DNA of 32,194 nucleotides from Lineus longissimus (taxonomy: Eukaryota > Nemertea > Pilidiophora > Heteronemertea > Lineidae), in contig NC_088311.1 in assembly GCF_910592395.1 (NCBI RefSeq), positions 20,588,501 to 20,620,694 of the forward strand. The letters are read 5' to 3'. The notes under the pieces are model-generated. The model searched no databases, was not told the DNA's origin, and saw nothing but the letters and a program-made list of their open reading frames with translations. Made by a program: the position numbers and the translations under genes. Of this stretch, positions 12,401 through 23,500 are shown in pieces. Within the stretch, counting starts at the first letter, position 1. Every line of letters begins with the position of its first letter.

Positions 12401-15400
12401 GTCTTCCCGACTTCTTCCACTACAGAGTGGAGATGGTACAACCAACAGGGCACTTCGTTCAGTTCTACGAAACGTGGTACGATAAGGCCTACCAGATCGT
12501 GCGACTCGATTACAGGCCAGTGGTGGCCACTGCTCCCTGGTATACTACCAACCCGATCAGAGAGATACACGATTACAACACAGGTGAGGTGAATCGTGGT
12601 CCGAAACTTTTCGTCAGTATCAAATCTTCGCCATTTTAGTGGCTCAATCATATCCGGTTTTCCAGGCGATGTTACAGAATTTACAGAAAGGTATTTAATC
12701 GAAACTAAAGTGAAAGAGGAGCTTAATCTTGTGCCACACTGTTCTGCTCGCCACAGAGAGACAATCGCCCTCTTTCCACCAGACTAAATTCCATATTTGT
12801 AAGGTCCTTTAGTTTCAATCACAATTCAAATTCGAACTGATTACTAGTTTGGGGCCTTTTCGAATCGTCCTCTAAGTTGATATTTGATTTGTTTCAATAG
12901 GTGTTGCATACGTCACCGACACGGCTCTAGGTAACTGCACCATCCGAGCTATCCAGGGTACAGAGGCAGATGCCACCTACGATATAGAGGAACTGCAGAA
13001 GGACGGTGCGACAGTCCTGAGGTTGAAAGCACCTCTCGACTTCCTGTACATTGATGCTAGTTACATTTACAAGGGAAAGGTAAGTAATTAAAACAATTAA
13101 AACTACTGCCTGTTAACTACACGTACATGTAATTATTCCATGTGAATTTTGAAAAAAAACTCGAGTGTCGTTCGAATATTGTGCATCTTTGAAATGAATG
13201 ACTCTATGAAAACTTTGCATTTCAGACAACTGTCCGTGGTATGGATACAGATGTTTTTATTGGCCAACGAAATGATTTCAAGGGCACGCCAGGCCAGCGG
13301 GGGAACACGACAGTAGAGTACTATTTTCTGACGGTAGGTTACACTTAACGCAATAGCGAAAGAGAGATTTAAAGAAAATCATGATCGTGTTTACGAGTGT
13401 GTGAACGTGGGACTTTGTACAGATAGTTGGTAAAACTGGCATTCTCAAGGTTACTATTCAATATACACAGATATGGGTGGTATGACGTGGCCCACAGGAC
13501 ACTCTCATACCACCCAAAGGCCAGTGGCCCACAGGACACTTATTCAAAAAGGTGACTGGTAAGGTTAAAAAAACCAGACTCTTGATACCGATCTCATCTA
13601 TGGTACCTTAGCTCTGAACAGTGCTGACATTGTTCAATCTTATTGCAGGAGAACTGGGTTGAGATCCCTAATCCTGGTGTTCAGGTTATGCAAGGGGTTC
13701 CGGTGAAGGCCATTTTCAAGAACGAACTGGTAAGTCCCCTATAAACAGCAACCGTATCTGCTATTTGCTAGTTGATCTGAGGAAATATTCAAAATATGGA
13801 AATAACATTCATGTTTGTTTCTTATAATAAGAATTGAAATCGTGTTCTCTCAGTTCGTCGAGTTCTCGGTTGGGGGCCAGATGGACGTACTTGTTAAAAG
13901 GCCCTGTGCATACCAACCAATGATAAGAGTGGCGCTGATTCGATTGTCGAACTAAACAGAAAATTTATTCAAAATTACATCAAACAACAAATTGTGTTTT
14001 TTTCCAGTCAAACTTCTATATGGAATACCATTTCATTGATTTCGATGGTGAACATTCAGACCTTGGCGTTTTTGACGTCTTGACATGCTTTCCCGAGGAG
14101 ACACATAAAAATGTAGAAATCACATTCAAAGGTAAGGTTCATGTTCAGGATACCAGTTCTTGTTGTATCAAATCAACTCTCGCAAAAACTACGCGGCTTA
14201 CAGAATATGCTGCCGCGTTTAAAACCTGCGGCGTTCTGCTCGAGTTCTCAATTTTTATCTATTGCTTTATTTGCTACAGGTGATATACTACAGTTAAATA
14301 AAGAGAAGAGCATATTTCTACAAGAAACCCGTGGAATCATCGCTCAATCGGCTGGCATATCTCCAATCCGAGTACAGCAGCCACAGGTTGACTACTACGT
14401 TTTGAGAGGTGAAATCTACCTGACCATGACACTGCTGGCGCCAGCGCCCTTCTTTGGTAAGAATAGGAGATTCTCCCAAAAATGCGGTAAAGTGACTCCA
14501 CATCACTCACGATCGATTACGATTTACGAAGACGAATTCCTGGCTCATAGTATTCATGCCTGTAAATCTGTTCGATTATAAATTATTCGTATATAATTCT
14601 CAATAGTAGGTCTAGCTGCGCCCCTGCACTGGGTTTTATCTTTTGTTGGAGCGGTAGTCGGGACCTCACTCTTCTTACTTCTTTTTAGCACTCTTTAGGC
14701 CCGTGGCCAACGCACAGGCCCTTGTGAAAGCTGACTCGGTCTTCACCAACCAAAGTGGCATAACATGCGCGCAAAGATGCTCCCAGGAACTCAATTATGT
14801 CTGCGAATCGTTCGAGTCATGTCCCGCAGCAGATAAATGTTACCTTTATAAAGACTTCGTGGCGTCGACGGATCTTCGGCCGAGTACTGAGTGTGCACAT
14901 TGGACAAGTACGTATTTTCCCGAGACTGAATCAATTAAAAGGTGAACCGACACTTCTAACCGTTTTGACATTGATACATGTACATCACAACTTAAAAAAA
15001 ACAACTGTCAAAACTGTTAGTTCATCTTTGATGTTACCAAATATGTTAGAAGTGAAGAAAGAGGTGCAACCGAATGACAAAACAGACTGCTGCGACCACT
15101 GTACACGTACATGATGTTTGGCTGGGTTACAACCGTGAACTACCACTGAGTCAGGAAAAACAAGTCCAACTTTCGAAATTGCCTTATCTGATGTGTACTA
15201 TTAATTGAAGTAGTCTGTGTAACTAGTATCGGCATTTAGTTTTCTTAACTTCAAGTTGCCATTAAAAAATCCTTAATGAATAAGTCCCCTAGTTTTTATG
15301 TGTGATATTTTTGTTTTTAGGGACCATAAAAGGCAGTCGTCCTGAGCGTGAACTGGCCCTAGCTTGGATGGTCATTAAGAACTCCATCTACACCAATAAC

Positions 15401-18400
15401 TTCTTTATTGATCTTCCAATTGGTGCAGGTCAGGTAAGGAACACGATGTAATTGATTCAACATGTATTTTTTCAAGAGAGCTCGAAATCAGAATAAGAGA
15501 CGAAATTAACAAAATGTGTCGGGAGGCGTTCGGCTCGTCTTCGGGCGGTCTTGAATCTACGAAGTCGAGAGAGTTGCCCACTCTATCTCGTCATTATAAG
15601 TATACCGGAAGTGACTGGCCGCGAATTGAACCCGACAGCCCTCCTAATTCTATCGTAGGGACCTACATCGGTGTGGATGGTGAAGCATATTACCCGAACT
15701 TAACCATACCCTTTCCGGCCCTCCCAGAGACCAAAAACCATTAGGGCAAAGTGTGCTCCCTCAAAGGTCATCCCTTCCCTCACGCCTATGGAAATTGGTG
15801 ATCTTCTTGACTTGTTTTGCTGGTGTATAAATGTATACATTTAGCACCTGTAGCACTCCCAGCTTATTCCCTATGAGTTCTCCAGACAAACAGCTCTAGG
15901 ACGTTCTGCTAGAATGCAAAGGAGATATGCCACGGGGAATGTCGTGATGCGCCTGGAAACCTGCGCGGGAGATATGCCCCGCGGGGGGAGGGGGGCTTGT
16001 GATGCGCAGTATACAACTTCTGGTGCCAGCCGGGGACACTGCCCACACCAGCCTCGGAAATTACAGACTACCCTCCGAGTACCACACCCTTAGAAAGAAA
16101 GGTTATTGAACTTTTGAAAAGACATTTTGAATGTTTTTTTCGGACGACACAAATAGCACCATGTGGAGGTTTGTTTGTCAAAATGAAAAACCCCAAGAAA
16201 TAATTTCTGAGATAGTGAAAGACGCCCAAGGGTTTTTCACTCAGCGGAAAAAGCCAATGGCACGTGTATTGGGTGCATATTTGTGTTGACCGAAAAACCA
16301 TTTAAGGTTTTTCAAAAGCTGAAGAACCTTTTTCAGAGTGCAGAGTGCATGTATTGGAACGCGAACAGTGCTACCCACGCGTTCACGCCAATACTATATA
16401 TTGGAACCCCCTATTTCTGCCTCAGTGTAACCAGACCGCTAAAGATCCTAAAAACATAAATTAGACCTTGATTAGGCCTTGATTAGGCCTACATTAACAT
16501 CGATTTATAGATACATGTACTTTGTGAAGCGACCAAATTCAGGTTGTCGTATATTTCTGATATTCTTTTTTAGACGTCTCGCTACACGGCGTTGAGCGCC
16601 CGTGAGGACATCGTCAGGAACGTGAATCGTGATGAACGGGGATCCGCCGTCTCTCAGTTCACGAGTTTTAAAAACAAAGTGATGAATCTCAACAACAACA
16701 AAATCTTAAACAAAGTGGTTTCCGTTGATGACTGTGCTCAGGCCTGCATTGATAGTAAGGAGTTTATATGTGAGTCGTTTGACTACTGTTACACCGTTGG
16801 GACCTGTATGCTGAGTACCTTGCACCCGGAGCAGCACCAGGATTTAGTCACTGATATTACCTTCTGTGATCTTTATGGAAGTAAGTAGCCTAAACATTGG
16901 TAAAGTAAAAGTAAAACACTACGATAGTTAGTTTATTCTTCTTTGGCGTAGTGCGGGTTACGTAGCAGCGCACTTATCAGCTTTATATGCGAGTTAATAT
17001 GGGAAGATAACATGAGTGAGTGTCTGATCATTGCAGATGTGGGAAGAAATCGCTTTTCCTTTGTTTTCAGTGTCTGACTTTATTAGTCAACTACATCACT
17101 GTGATAACAAGCTAAATATGTACATGCCAGTATAATAAGCTGTAGATGAGTTATGAATGCCCAAATTCACACTTATGTCGATCATCCCCCAACTTGTAGG
17201 GGGTGTTTCATGAAATATAAAGCACTGGTAAGATCAGGGTCAAATAATATTCCGGTGTCGTTCTGTAAACTGAAATACATGTAATTGGGCTCGAAAAGTT
17301 TTTAAAAAGTCACTTGCAATACAGATGTGAGAGCCATGTGAGGCCATATATATCTTAACGATATCTTGAGAATTACATGAACGTTCGATTTTTAGGCAGG
17401 TATAATAAGGCTCTATGTTGCTTGTGCATCCGTTATGTACGTCGTTTTGCAATTCCAGGAAATTTCATTAGCAAATTCCACAAGAAAAGAGGCAAAACGA
17501 TTCTAGCTGATGAACCGACTGCCAGTAGAAAGGTATCCAGCGCTCAGGAATGTGCAAAGGAATGCGTGTTCAGTTCCGAAGTGGACTGCAGGTCCTTTGA
17601 TTACTGTGACTACAACGGCTTCAGCGTATGCCTCTTGGGGACCAGACATATAGACGATGGACCGGCTGAAGGAGTCGTGTCAGAACCTTCTTGTGATCAC
17701 TACTCCAGTAAGTCAGTTTCAAGGGCATACGCCGTGCGCTCAAAAATTTGAAAATTGAAATTGAATTTGGAATTTCCACTTGTGTTAATACCTACTGAAC
17801 TTCAACAATACCGTTATGCAAACTTACATTATAATGCCACGTTTCAACGAATTTGCGTGTATGTATCACGCAACCTGATTTTAAAAATCTATTTGAGATG
17901 CTCGTTTGAAGTGATAACGAACATGTTTGATCGTTTCAGGAAATTACTTCGATGATTTCCAGTACGTCTCCGCAATAGAAACTTCTCTGGATGGCGGCAC
18001 GGTTATCAGCGATGTCAGCCCTGAAAACTGCGCCAAACTCTGCATCGATAATCTGAATAATTCCTGCGCATCGTTCGATTACTGCGGCAACACCACACGG
18101 TGCTTTTTCCATGCGAAAGGTTCACATTCCCACCAGCAGGTGGTGCAGAAAGATGTAGACTTCTGTAGCCATTACGAAAGTAAGTAGACCATCACGATTT
18201 ACCACACAAGGAATATTGGATCTGCATGGAGTGACGTCCAATCATTTTTTGGGGGGGGGGGGAGGGTGCCCCCCCATCGAGGGAAATATAATTCAACTGT
18301 GTGACCTCTAATTTTTATTTTAGCGGATAACGTAATTTCTTTCGCGATTCTTAATTTTGCGAATCGAGATTATTTGCGAAATACTTGAAAATAAATCGCC

Positions 18401-18916
18401 TGCAAAGAACACGGAAAGTACCCGTATGTAGGCCTACTTACATCCAGCAAACTGCACACTCGTGCAATTGATCATGTCAAACACAGTCATGTTAATAAAA
18501 CCTCTCAAAACCTTGCGTTTCAGGACAATATTTCCCCGATGGGTCATCTTATATACCTGGGCCTGCAGTTACATCAATGAGTGGCTACGCTGGAGGTAAT
18601 ACTTACGCATTAATAATTAGTTGTTCAATGCATTGTCTATATGATGGCCTGCCCTGCCCTGCCCTGCCAAGTATAGTCCAGTTCAAATCCAGTTTAGTTC
18701 TTTGAGAAAAAAATGCATTGCTTTACGTTGATCTCAGATTTATTGTTTTAAGCACGTTTTCTCTGCCTTGCAGGTGAGATGGCAGCCCTGGCGATTGGAA
18801 TGTTGATCGTTGGTCTCCTTTTCGGTGCAGTCCTTCTGTGGGGATGTTCCAAATTACGCTTAAGCAAAAGTGCGGATATGCAAATGAGCTTTGTCAACCC
18901 AAATTCGACTACATAG
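8984..18916 (+). CDS. Type I membrane protein: tandem LolA-like domains plus four PAN/Apple-like modules (19 exons)
   Basis: Assembled exons: 8984-9000, 9368-9456, 10389-10583, 11058-11191, 11500-11614, 11804-11970, 12349-12583, 12901-13079, 13226-13333, 13649-13729, 14008-14131, 14280-14456, 14689-14907, 15321-15433, 16574-16880, 17459-17707, 17940-18179, 18524-18595, 18774-18916. All junctions are GT-AG and all phases agree, giving 2964 nt and 987 residues. Order: signal peptide (about 1-21), LolA-like domain 1 (about 36-245), LolA-like domain 2 (about 255-480), a conserved linker (481-540), PAN-like module 1 (about 545-613), a unique segment (614-690), PAN-like modules 2-4 (about 690-916), a short linker, a helix rich in A/L/I/V/G (about 943-963) and a 24-residue cytosolic tail. 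It should sit on the cell surface; the ligand is unknown. Exon 1 is the least certain part (alternative start at 8243). No name is assigned because no characterised orthologue is recognised. Confidence 0.88.
12181..12216. repeat. T/GTT-rich simple repeat
   Basis: A GTT microsatellite with flanking T runs, inside the intron between exons 6 and 7 of the LolA-PAN gene. Confidence 0.9.
13474..13540. repeat. Intronic hairpin plus 17-bp direct repeat
   Basis: TGGGTGGTATGA (13474-13485) pairs perfectly with TCATACCACCCA (13505-13516). GTGGCCCACAGGACACT occurs at 13487-13503, inside the loop, and again at 13524-13540. It lies between exons 9 and 10 of the LolA-PAN gene. Confidence 0.85.
14689..18179 (+). 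other. Exons 13-17: four PAN/Apple-like cysteine-rich modules
   Basis: Four modules share the pattern C-A-x2-C ... C-x-SF-x2-C ... C ... C-x-H/L-W/Y. Their cores are CESFESC (14799-14822), CESFDYC (16769-16789), CRSFDYC (17588-17608) and CASFDYC (18065-18085). This resembles PAN/Apple domains, which bind proteins or glycans. Exons 13, 16 and 17 each carry one module with phase-1 boundaries on both sides, the classic arrangement for exon duplication and shuffling. Exons 14 and the start of 15 insert about 75 residues without the cysteine pattern. Confidence 0.75.
18251..18275. repeat. G12-A-G3 run followed by C7
   Basis: A run of 12 G, one A, three G, then TG and seven C, in the intron between exons 17 and 18 of the LolA-PAN gene. 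It could form a hairpin or G-quadruplex and is a likely sequencing or assembly weak point. Confidence 0.9.
18646..18669. repeat. CCTGC short tandem repeat
   Basis: About four copies of the pentamer CCTGC in the last intron of the LolA-PAN gene. Confidence 0.8.
18774..18916 (+). other. Last coding exon: transmembrane helix and short cytosolic tail
   Basis: After an acceptor (TTGCAG), the exon encodes a helix of about 21 residues (ALAIGMLIVGLLFGAVLLWG) followed by CSKLRLSKS, whose positive charges place this side in the cytosol. The protein stops at TAG 18914-18916. The short tail has several Ser/Thr and no recognised signalling motif. Confidence 0.85.
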
Positions 18917-19071
18917 GAGAGGCGATGTTTCAATGCAACTTACAATACTACGTGGTCGTCTCATTCCGATGGTTGGGAATATTGGACAGCTTTCTAATAA
19001 AACGTGTGGAGTTGGAAAAAAACCCATCAACCGTAAAAGGCCTAGCTACGCCATTGAAATTGAGATATTTC

Positions 19072-19077
19072 AATAAA
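19072..19077 (+). terminator. Likely polyadenylation signal of the LolA-PAN gene
   Basis: AATAAA 156 bases after the stop codon. A second AATAAA at 19354-19359 is an alternative distal site. Confidence 0.6.
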
Positions 19078-19592
19078 TATAATTTTGTAAATACACAATG
19101 AATATATGATACATGCACATGTAGGTTTCATCATTGGTGTCATTAATACACCGATATAGAAAATACTCTATTGGTAGATTTGTATCACGTTGATATGACT
19201 GGTGCTAAGCAGCGATGATGTCTATTTCAATATACATGTGTACTTGTGGCACAAGAAAATACAATAACACTAACGGCGTAGCCTTTCGAAGTCTTACGCC
19301 GTTCATTGAATATTTAAAATTTGTACTTGAATTTGAAAATTTGAAATTGTGTAAATAAACACGTATGTTCTTGGCAAAACATATGTTTTATCTGTGATAA
19401 TGAATTTTTGCCCAGCAATGCATCAAATCATGCATCAGGCTACTTCTTGGGAATCCTAGCGTCCCGAAAAATTCCTTCTTCCCCATGTTGGGTACAGGGT
19501 TTCCACTGGCCAATACCTCACCGGATCTACCAAATTTCTTCTTTAGGTAAGGTGAAATACCACTGAGGTTAATATGCCGGGTCTATTTGGCT

Positions 19593-19727
19593 AGCCGCTT
19601 GCCGAACAGGCATCTTTTTTTGTCCTGTTTGGAGAGCCGCTTGCCAAACAGCACTAAAAAGCCACCCTGTTCGGCCAGCCGGGCTTGCCAAACAGGTAAA
19701 AAATCTACCCTGTTTGGCGAGCTGGAG
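19593..19727. repeat. Tandem hairpin repeat, period 42, about three units
   Basis: AGCCGCTTGCC or AGCCGGGCTTGCC begins at 19593, 19635 and 19677. Each unit pairs a CCAAACAG or CGAACAGG arm with a following CCTGTTTGG or CCTGTTCGG arm around an A/T-rich loop, so each unit can fold as a hairpin. A degenerate related copy, with the arms in swapped order, lies near 19779-19806 (GCTGTTTGGTAAGCC, then ACTTGCC). Confidence 0.8.
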
Positions 19728-20525
19728 ACTTTACTTTAATATTAATGAGTTCGGCTCTCCATTCAGGACAAGAAAAAGTCGCTGTTTGGTAAGCCGGACT
19801 TGCCAAGTACATGTAGTCACTTCCTAATATATATAGCTGTTTATTTCGTTCTACAAAAAGTACATGAGATTCGTGGTGCATATACAAAGGTAGTGCACGG
19901 TGCAGGAAAAACAAATACACAAGAAATAACCCATGTAAGAGCCTACATTAATTGCATGTACAGTCTAGCTCCTACTAATATCAACCCCTTACTTTATACG
20001 ATATTTCGCCCACTAATGGACCAAATTCAATGCGGTTTTGAGCATGTTGTCAAAATTAGTTTTTCTTACCATGAAAGAACCCCTTTCTTTTCGATAGTAA
20101 TATGAAAATACAAGACAGTACGTCTTCAAAAAGTTTTTTAATCAGGTTTACCTTGCCTAGGGTTCTGAGCAGGAATATTTTTTTCCACTGCACGACCTAT
20201 AGACCTTAGATTGTCACTGAACGTCGCAAATATATAATTAGAAGGACCAGTGGTGTCTGCAATAAATGATAGATATAATAGATTAGCGCCAAGCGCATGT
20301 TGCGCATTTCTGTGAGTTGTGCTAGTGCTGCCCCCTACTTCCTGTTCCATCAGAGATAGGCGCAAGAGTCTTTTTAAGCAGTTAAACGTTCATTTTTGAT
20401 TAAAATCAACCTTGTGTGCAGAATCCTGTGAGAGAGCGTGGTGTTCTCGTATACTTTCACTTCATCATAATCCTTCACAGCCAGAATGTTGGCATAAAGT
20501 CAATTAAAATGTCAATTTAAAGATT

Positions 20526-23500
20526 TTAAAGTGAAATTTGGGCTAATTCACCAGAGCCTAGGTAATTAGTGGAGGTAGAGAAAGAGGTTCCTCTGCTCTT
20601 ATTTGTATTATTGGAATGTAATACACTGTCTCCTTCAGAAGGTGGACGGATTTCATACACTGTTGAGCGCATTTGCGGGCTGAGACAGGAAATACGCTGG
20701 CCGTTTAAAGGCTTCAGACATCGCATATAGCCAGGCTGGTGCGCGTTGACAAAGTCGAGACATTTGCCATCCCCATACGCCACGGGTGGCACGCATTCTA
20801 ATCTGATATTGTCGATACTACTGGAGGTGCTGGATTCGGACCACTTTAGAGGTCTACAGCTGCACACTGATATAACCGATGGCTTTCTTGTTGACAAAGG
20901 TGAGAAGGTTGAATTAGACCCAAATGAATGGATCTCGCATTGACCCAGCCTTGATAAACAACGAGCCGGTGGCAAAGTAATCGAAATGCGGTGCCCGATC
21001 TCCTCTATCCGCTGCTGATCCGAATTAGATATTGCGACCGTGTTCCTTGTGACTCTGGATTTTCTTATACGGAACTGCGACGCTGATGGGACTGACTTCG
21101 ACCTTGATTGTACAGCCGCATACTCTCGCTCGCTTCGTAAAACCTGCAGGAAAGCCGGCAGTGAAAATTCTCTGTTCAGCGAAATGACAGATTGCTCTCT
21201 ATCCGTATCATTCGGTCTTGGAGAATAAAGTTGAATTGAATTGATTGGTACTTGAGGCTTTTTAGTCTCTGCGATCTCTGGGCCAACGTATACTGTACTT
21301 TGTAACATTTTTCCTCGACGGCAAACGAAGAGCCGAACTTTCTCGCTAAATAAAAGCACCGCGAGAGGGAAGCTAACGAGATTTGCGAAACGGAAAACCC
21401 GGATGATGTTTATGACCTGCGCATCAGGGAGGCAGTAAATGAGCACATCCGTTGTGAAGGTGATGCACCAAACCGCAACATGTACCCATGTTATTTTTAT
21501 GGTGACCATGATGGATCGCAGGACCGTTTGTGGAAGTTGCGCGTGTAACTTGGTCTTGCTCTGAATAGCTCGGAGGGTCAGTGGGAGCAGGAGGATGAGA
21601 ACCACAATTGGGGTGACACTGAATATCACCTCACTTGTTATGAATGTTCGAAGATTTCTACTGGAGAAAGGATGACGGTCAAATCGTCCAAAGTCTTGTT
21701 CCATTGTGTATGTTATCAGCGCAACCGATATTCCTGCAACACAAAAAAGCGTAGCTTAGGCCTTGCGACTTGAAGCAGCGATTGTGAGACGTCCTGTGCA
21801 TGCAAGGACATGAGCTATTATTTTGTGTAGTCTGGATCTTTGTCAAACGAAATGCAACTATGATAATCATATGGGCCAAGGGATGAATTCTTTTCTGTGG
21901 ATATTAAACATCCTGTAACATTAAGAAGATAGAGAGCACACGAACGGTGTAGGTCTACTTTACGAACACCCAAGGTAGTTTCCTCTATAGAAAGTAGAAT
22001 TCCAGCCTACCTGTGACTGAAGCCACACTCACTGACATCCATATCACCGTACATCGACTGAGCTGATTCTCCATTTCGAGCAAATGTATAAACCTTTAAA
22101 AAAGTATAGGAAAACTGCGTCAGAGGCAAACTACCTTAATGTTGAAAAAATGTGAGATACTATACACATGTAATATGGCAAGCCTTTCAAACCATCCCAA
22201 TCTATTTGAAAGAAATACGATTTTTCAACGAAACTTTGTTTGTTCCCAAAGAAACTAAAAAGAAAACTAGTTTATTTGCGTTATTCAAGAAAAAAATAAA
22301 CTCGTAGGTGACCGAGACCAAGCTGAGTCTCTAGTTTCGTCTTTACAAAGAAGCTTTTTTTTTAAATCTTGATTTGTGAGAATAAATAAACAAATGGGGG
22401 GTACACTACGCTGTTTATCTTGGATGGCTCTTACCTTTCAATGACTACGACCGCCATCATAACGTCATGAAATCTAAGACACGCGACATCAATAACATCA
22501 ACTAAGTGATAAAGGCAGTAGTTGATTCGGAGACCTGGAACGTAGGTCCTGATCAGTTGGAGCGGGATGACAATGACTGCAGAGAGGCAATGGACCACAA
22601 GGATACTTGATACGAATGTCCCTAAAAGAAAGATCGCAGAATGTTTAGCAAGACGAGCATAATGTTGAATATAGACCTGTCACTTCCCCCGAGAGTGGGG
22701 ATTTTCTGCGAACCATAGTTATTTTCTGTAGGCCACGCCGTTAGTGTTAAGCAGCGAACATTAAATTTGAAAATCAGAAAACAGTTTTAATTTCAATCCA
22801 GAGGGACGACATTCAATCGTAATAAGCAATCTGAACATTTGAAATAAACCAATCAACGTCCCAAGCTGAGTCATTTGAAAAAACCTATCGGTGTTTACTT
22901 GAAATAAACTAGAAGCCTCAAGCCCCAGCTCTCGTTCACAGCTGTCGGTTTCATGTTTCAAGTGTCACCAACGGGAGAGCTGAAGATGGTTCCAGTTGGA
23001 ACTGGACGCCTTTGTGTGAGTTATTCGTAGTTTAGGTTTATGAACTTTTATAGATGGGTTATCAGCATACATGTACGATAGTATTTCTTGTTCTGTTGTA
23101 CACAAACATAGAAATTAGCCAATACCTGTAGCGATTTTCTTCACTGACGATCTGAGCGCCAGACCAACAACCATGTTCAACATAAAGATAGCCACAGCGG
23201 CAACAGCGAGGAGACACGATCCTATGTGAAGGGTGGTCAAGTCCGTGTTCTGTAAGAATAAATACTAATGTTATAAAATCACTTGGACATAAAAACATGA
23301 AGATGATGTAGACCATTCTTCAACGAGCTGGACAGTTTTTCGTGTTTTCATTTGGCCTCCTGGTGGCCATATCATGAATCATGTCGGAACAAAAGTCAAT
23401 CTGGAAGAGCTAGTTACATATGTTCGAAGCTTTAAGTCCGTAGTCCCAGTGGTTACGAAACGTGCCGTGCTAATGGCCGACGGCGATGCAGTGAAAGGAG

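Larger units (their letters stand above)
10389..14131 (+). other. Exons 3-11: two tandem LolA-like domains
   Basis: The two halves repeat the same plan. Each begins with a proline-rich lead (LPMIPGSYQTKIEV; IPRLPDFFHYRVEM), then strands with an F/Y-D box (EWFDGRNNRA; ETWYDKAYQIVRLDY), a YNYKDD/HDYNTG turn with a following Cys-containing strand (VCEVLN; NCTIRAI), and the motif YMGQTTVRG or YKGKTTVRG leading to DHWRSCQYWP or DVFIGQRND. Each closes with VPVRAV/VPVKAI-type strands. This layout matches the metazoan family of secreted or membrane proteins annotated as LolA-like, a half-barrel fold related to bacterial lipoprotein carriers. A lipid-binding role is only inferred from fold similarity. 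Confidence 0.75.
18917..20525. other. Convergent intergenic region: 3' UTRs and a hairpin-forming repeat
   Basis: This holds the 3' UTR of the LolA-PAN gene, the repeat at 19593-19727 and, on the minus strand, the 3' UTR of the GPCR-like gene. A TTTAAT (ATTAAA on the minus strand) at about 20138 is a possible GPCR polyadenylation signal. No coding sequence is recognised. Confidence 0.5.
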
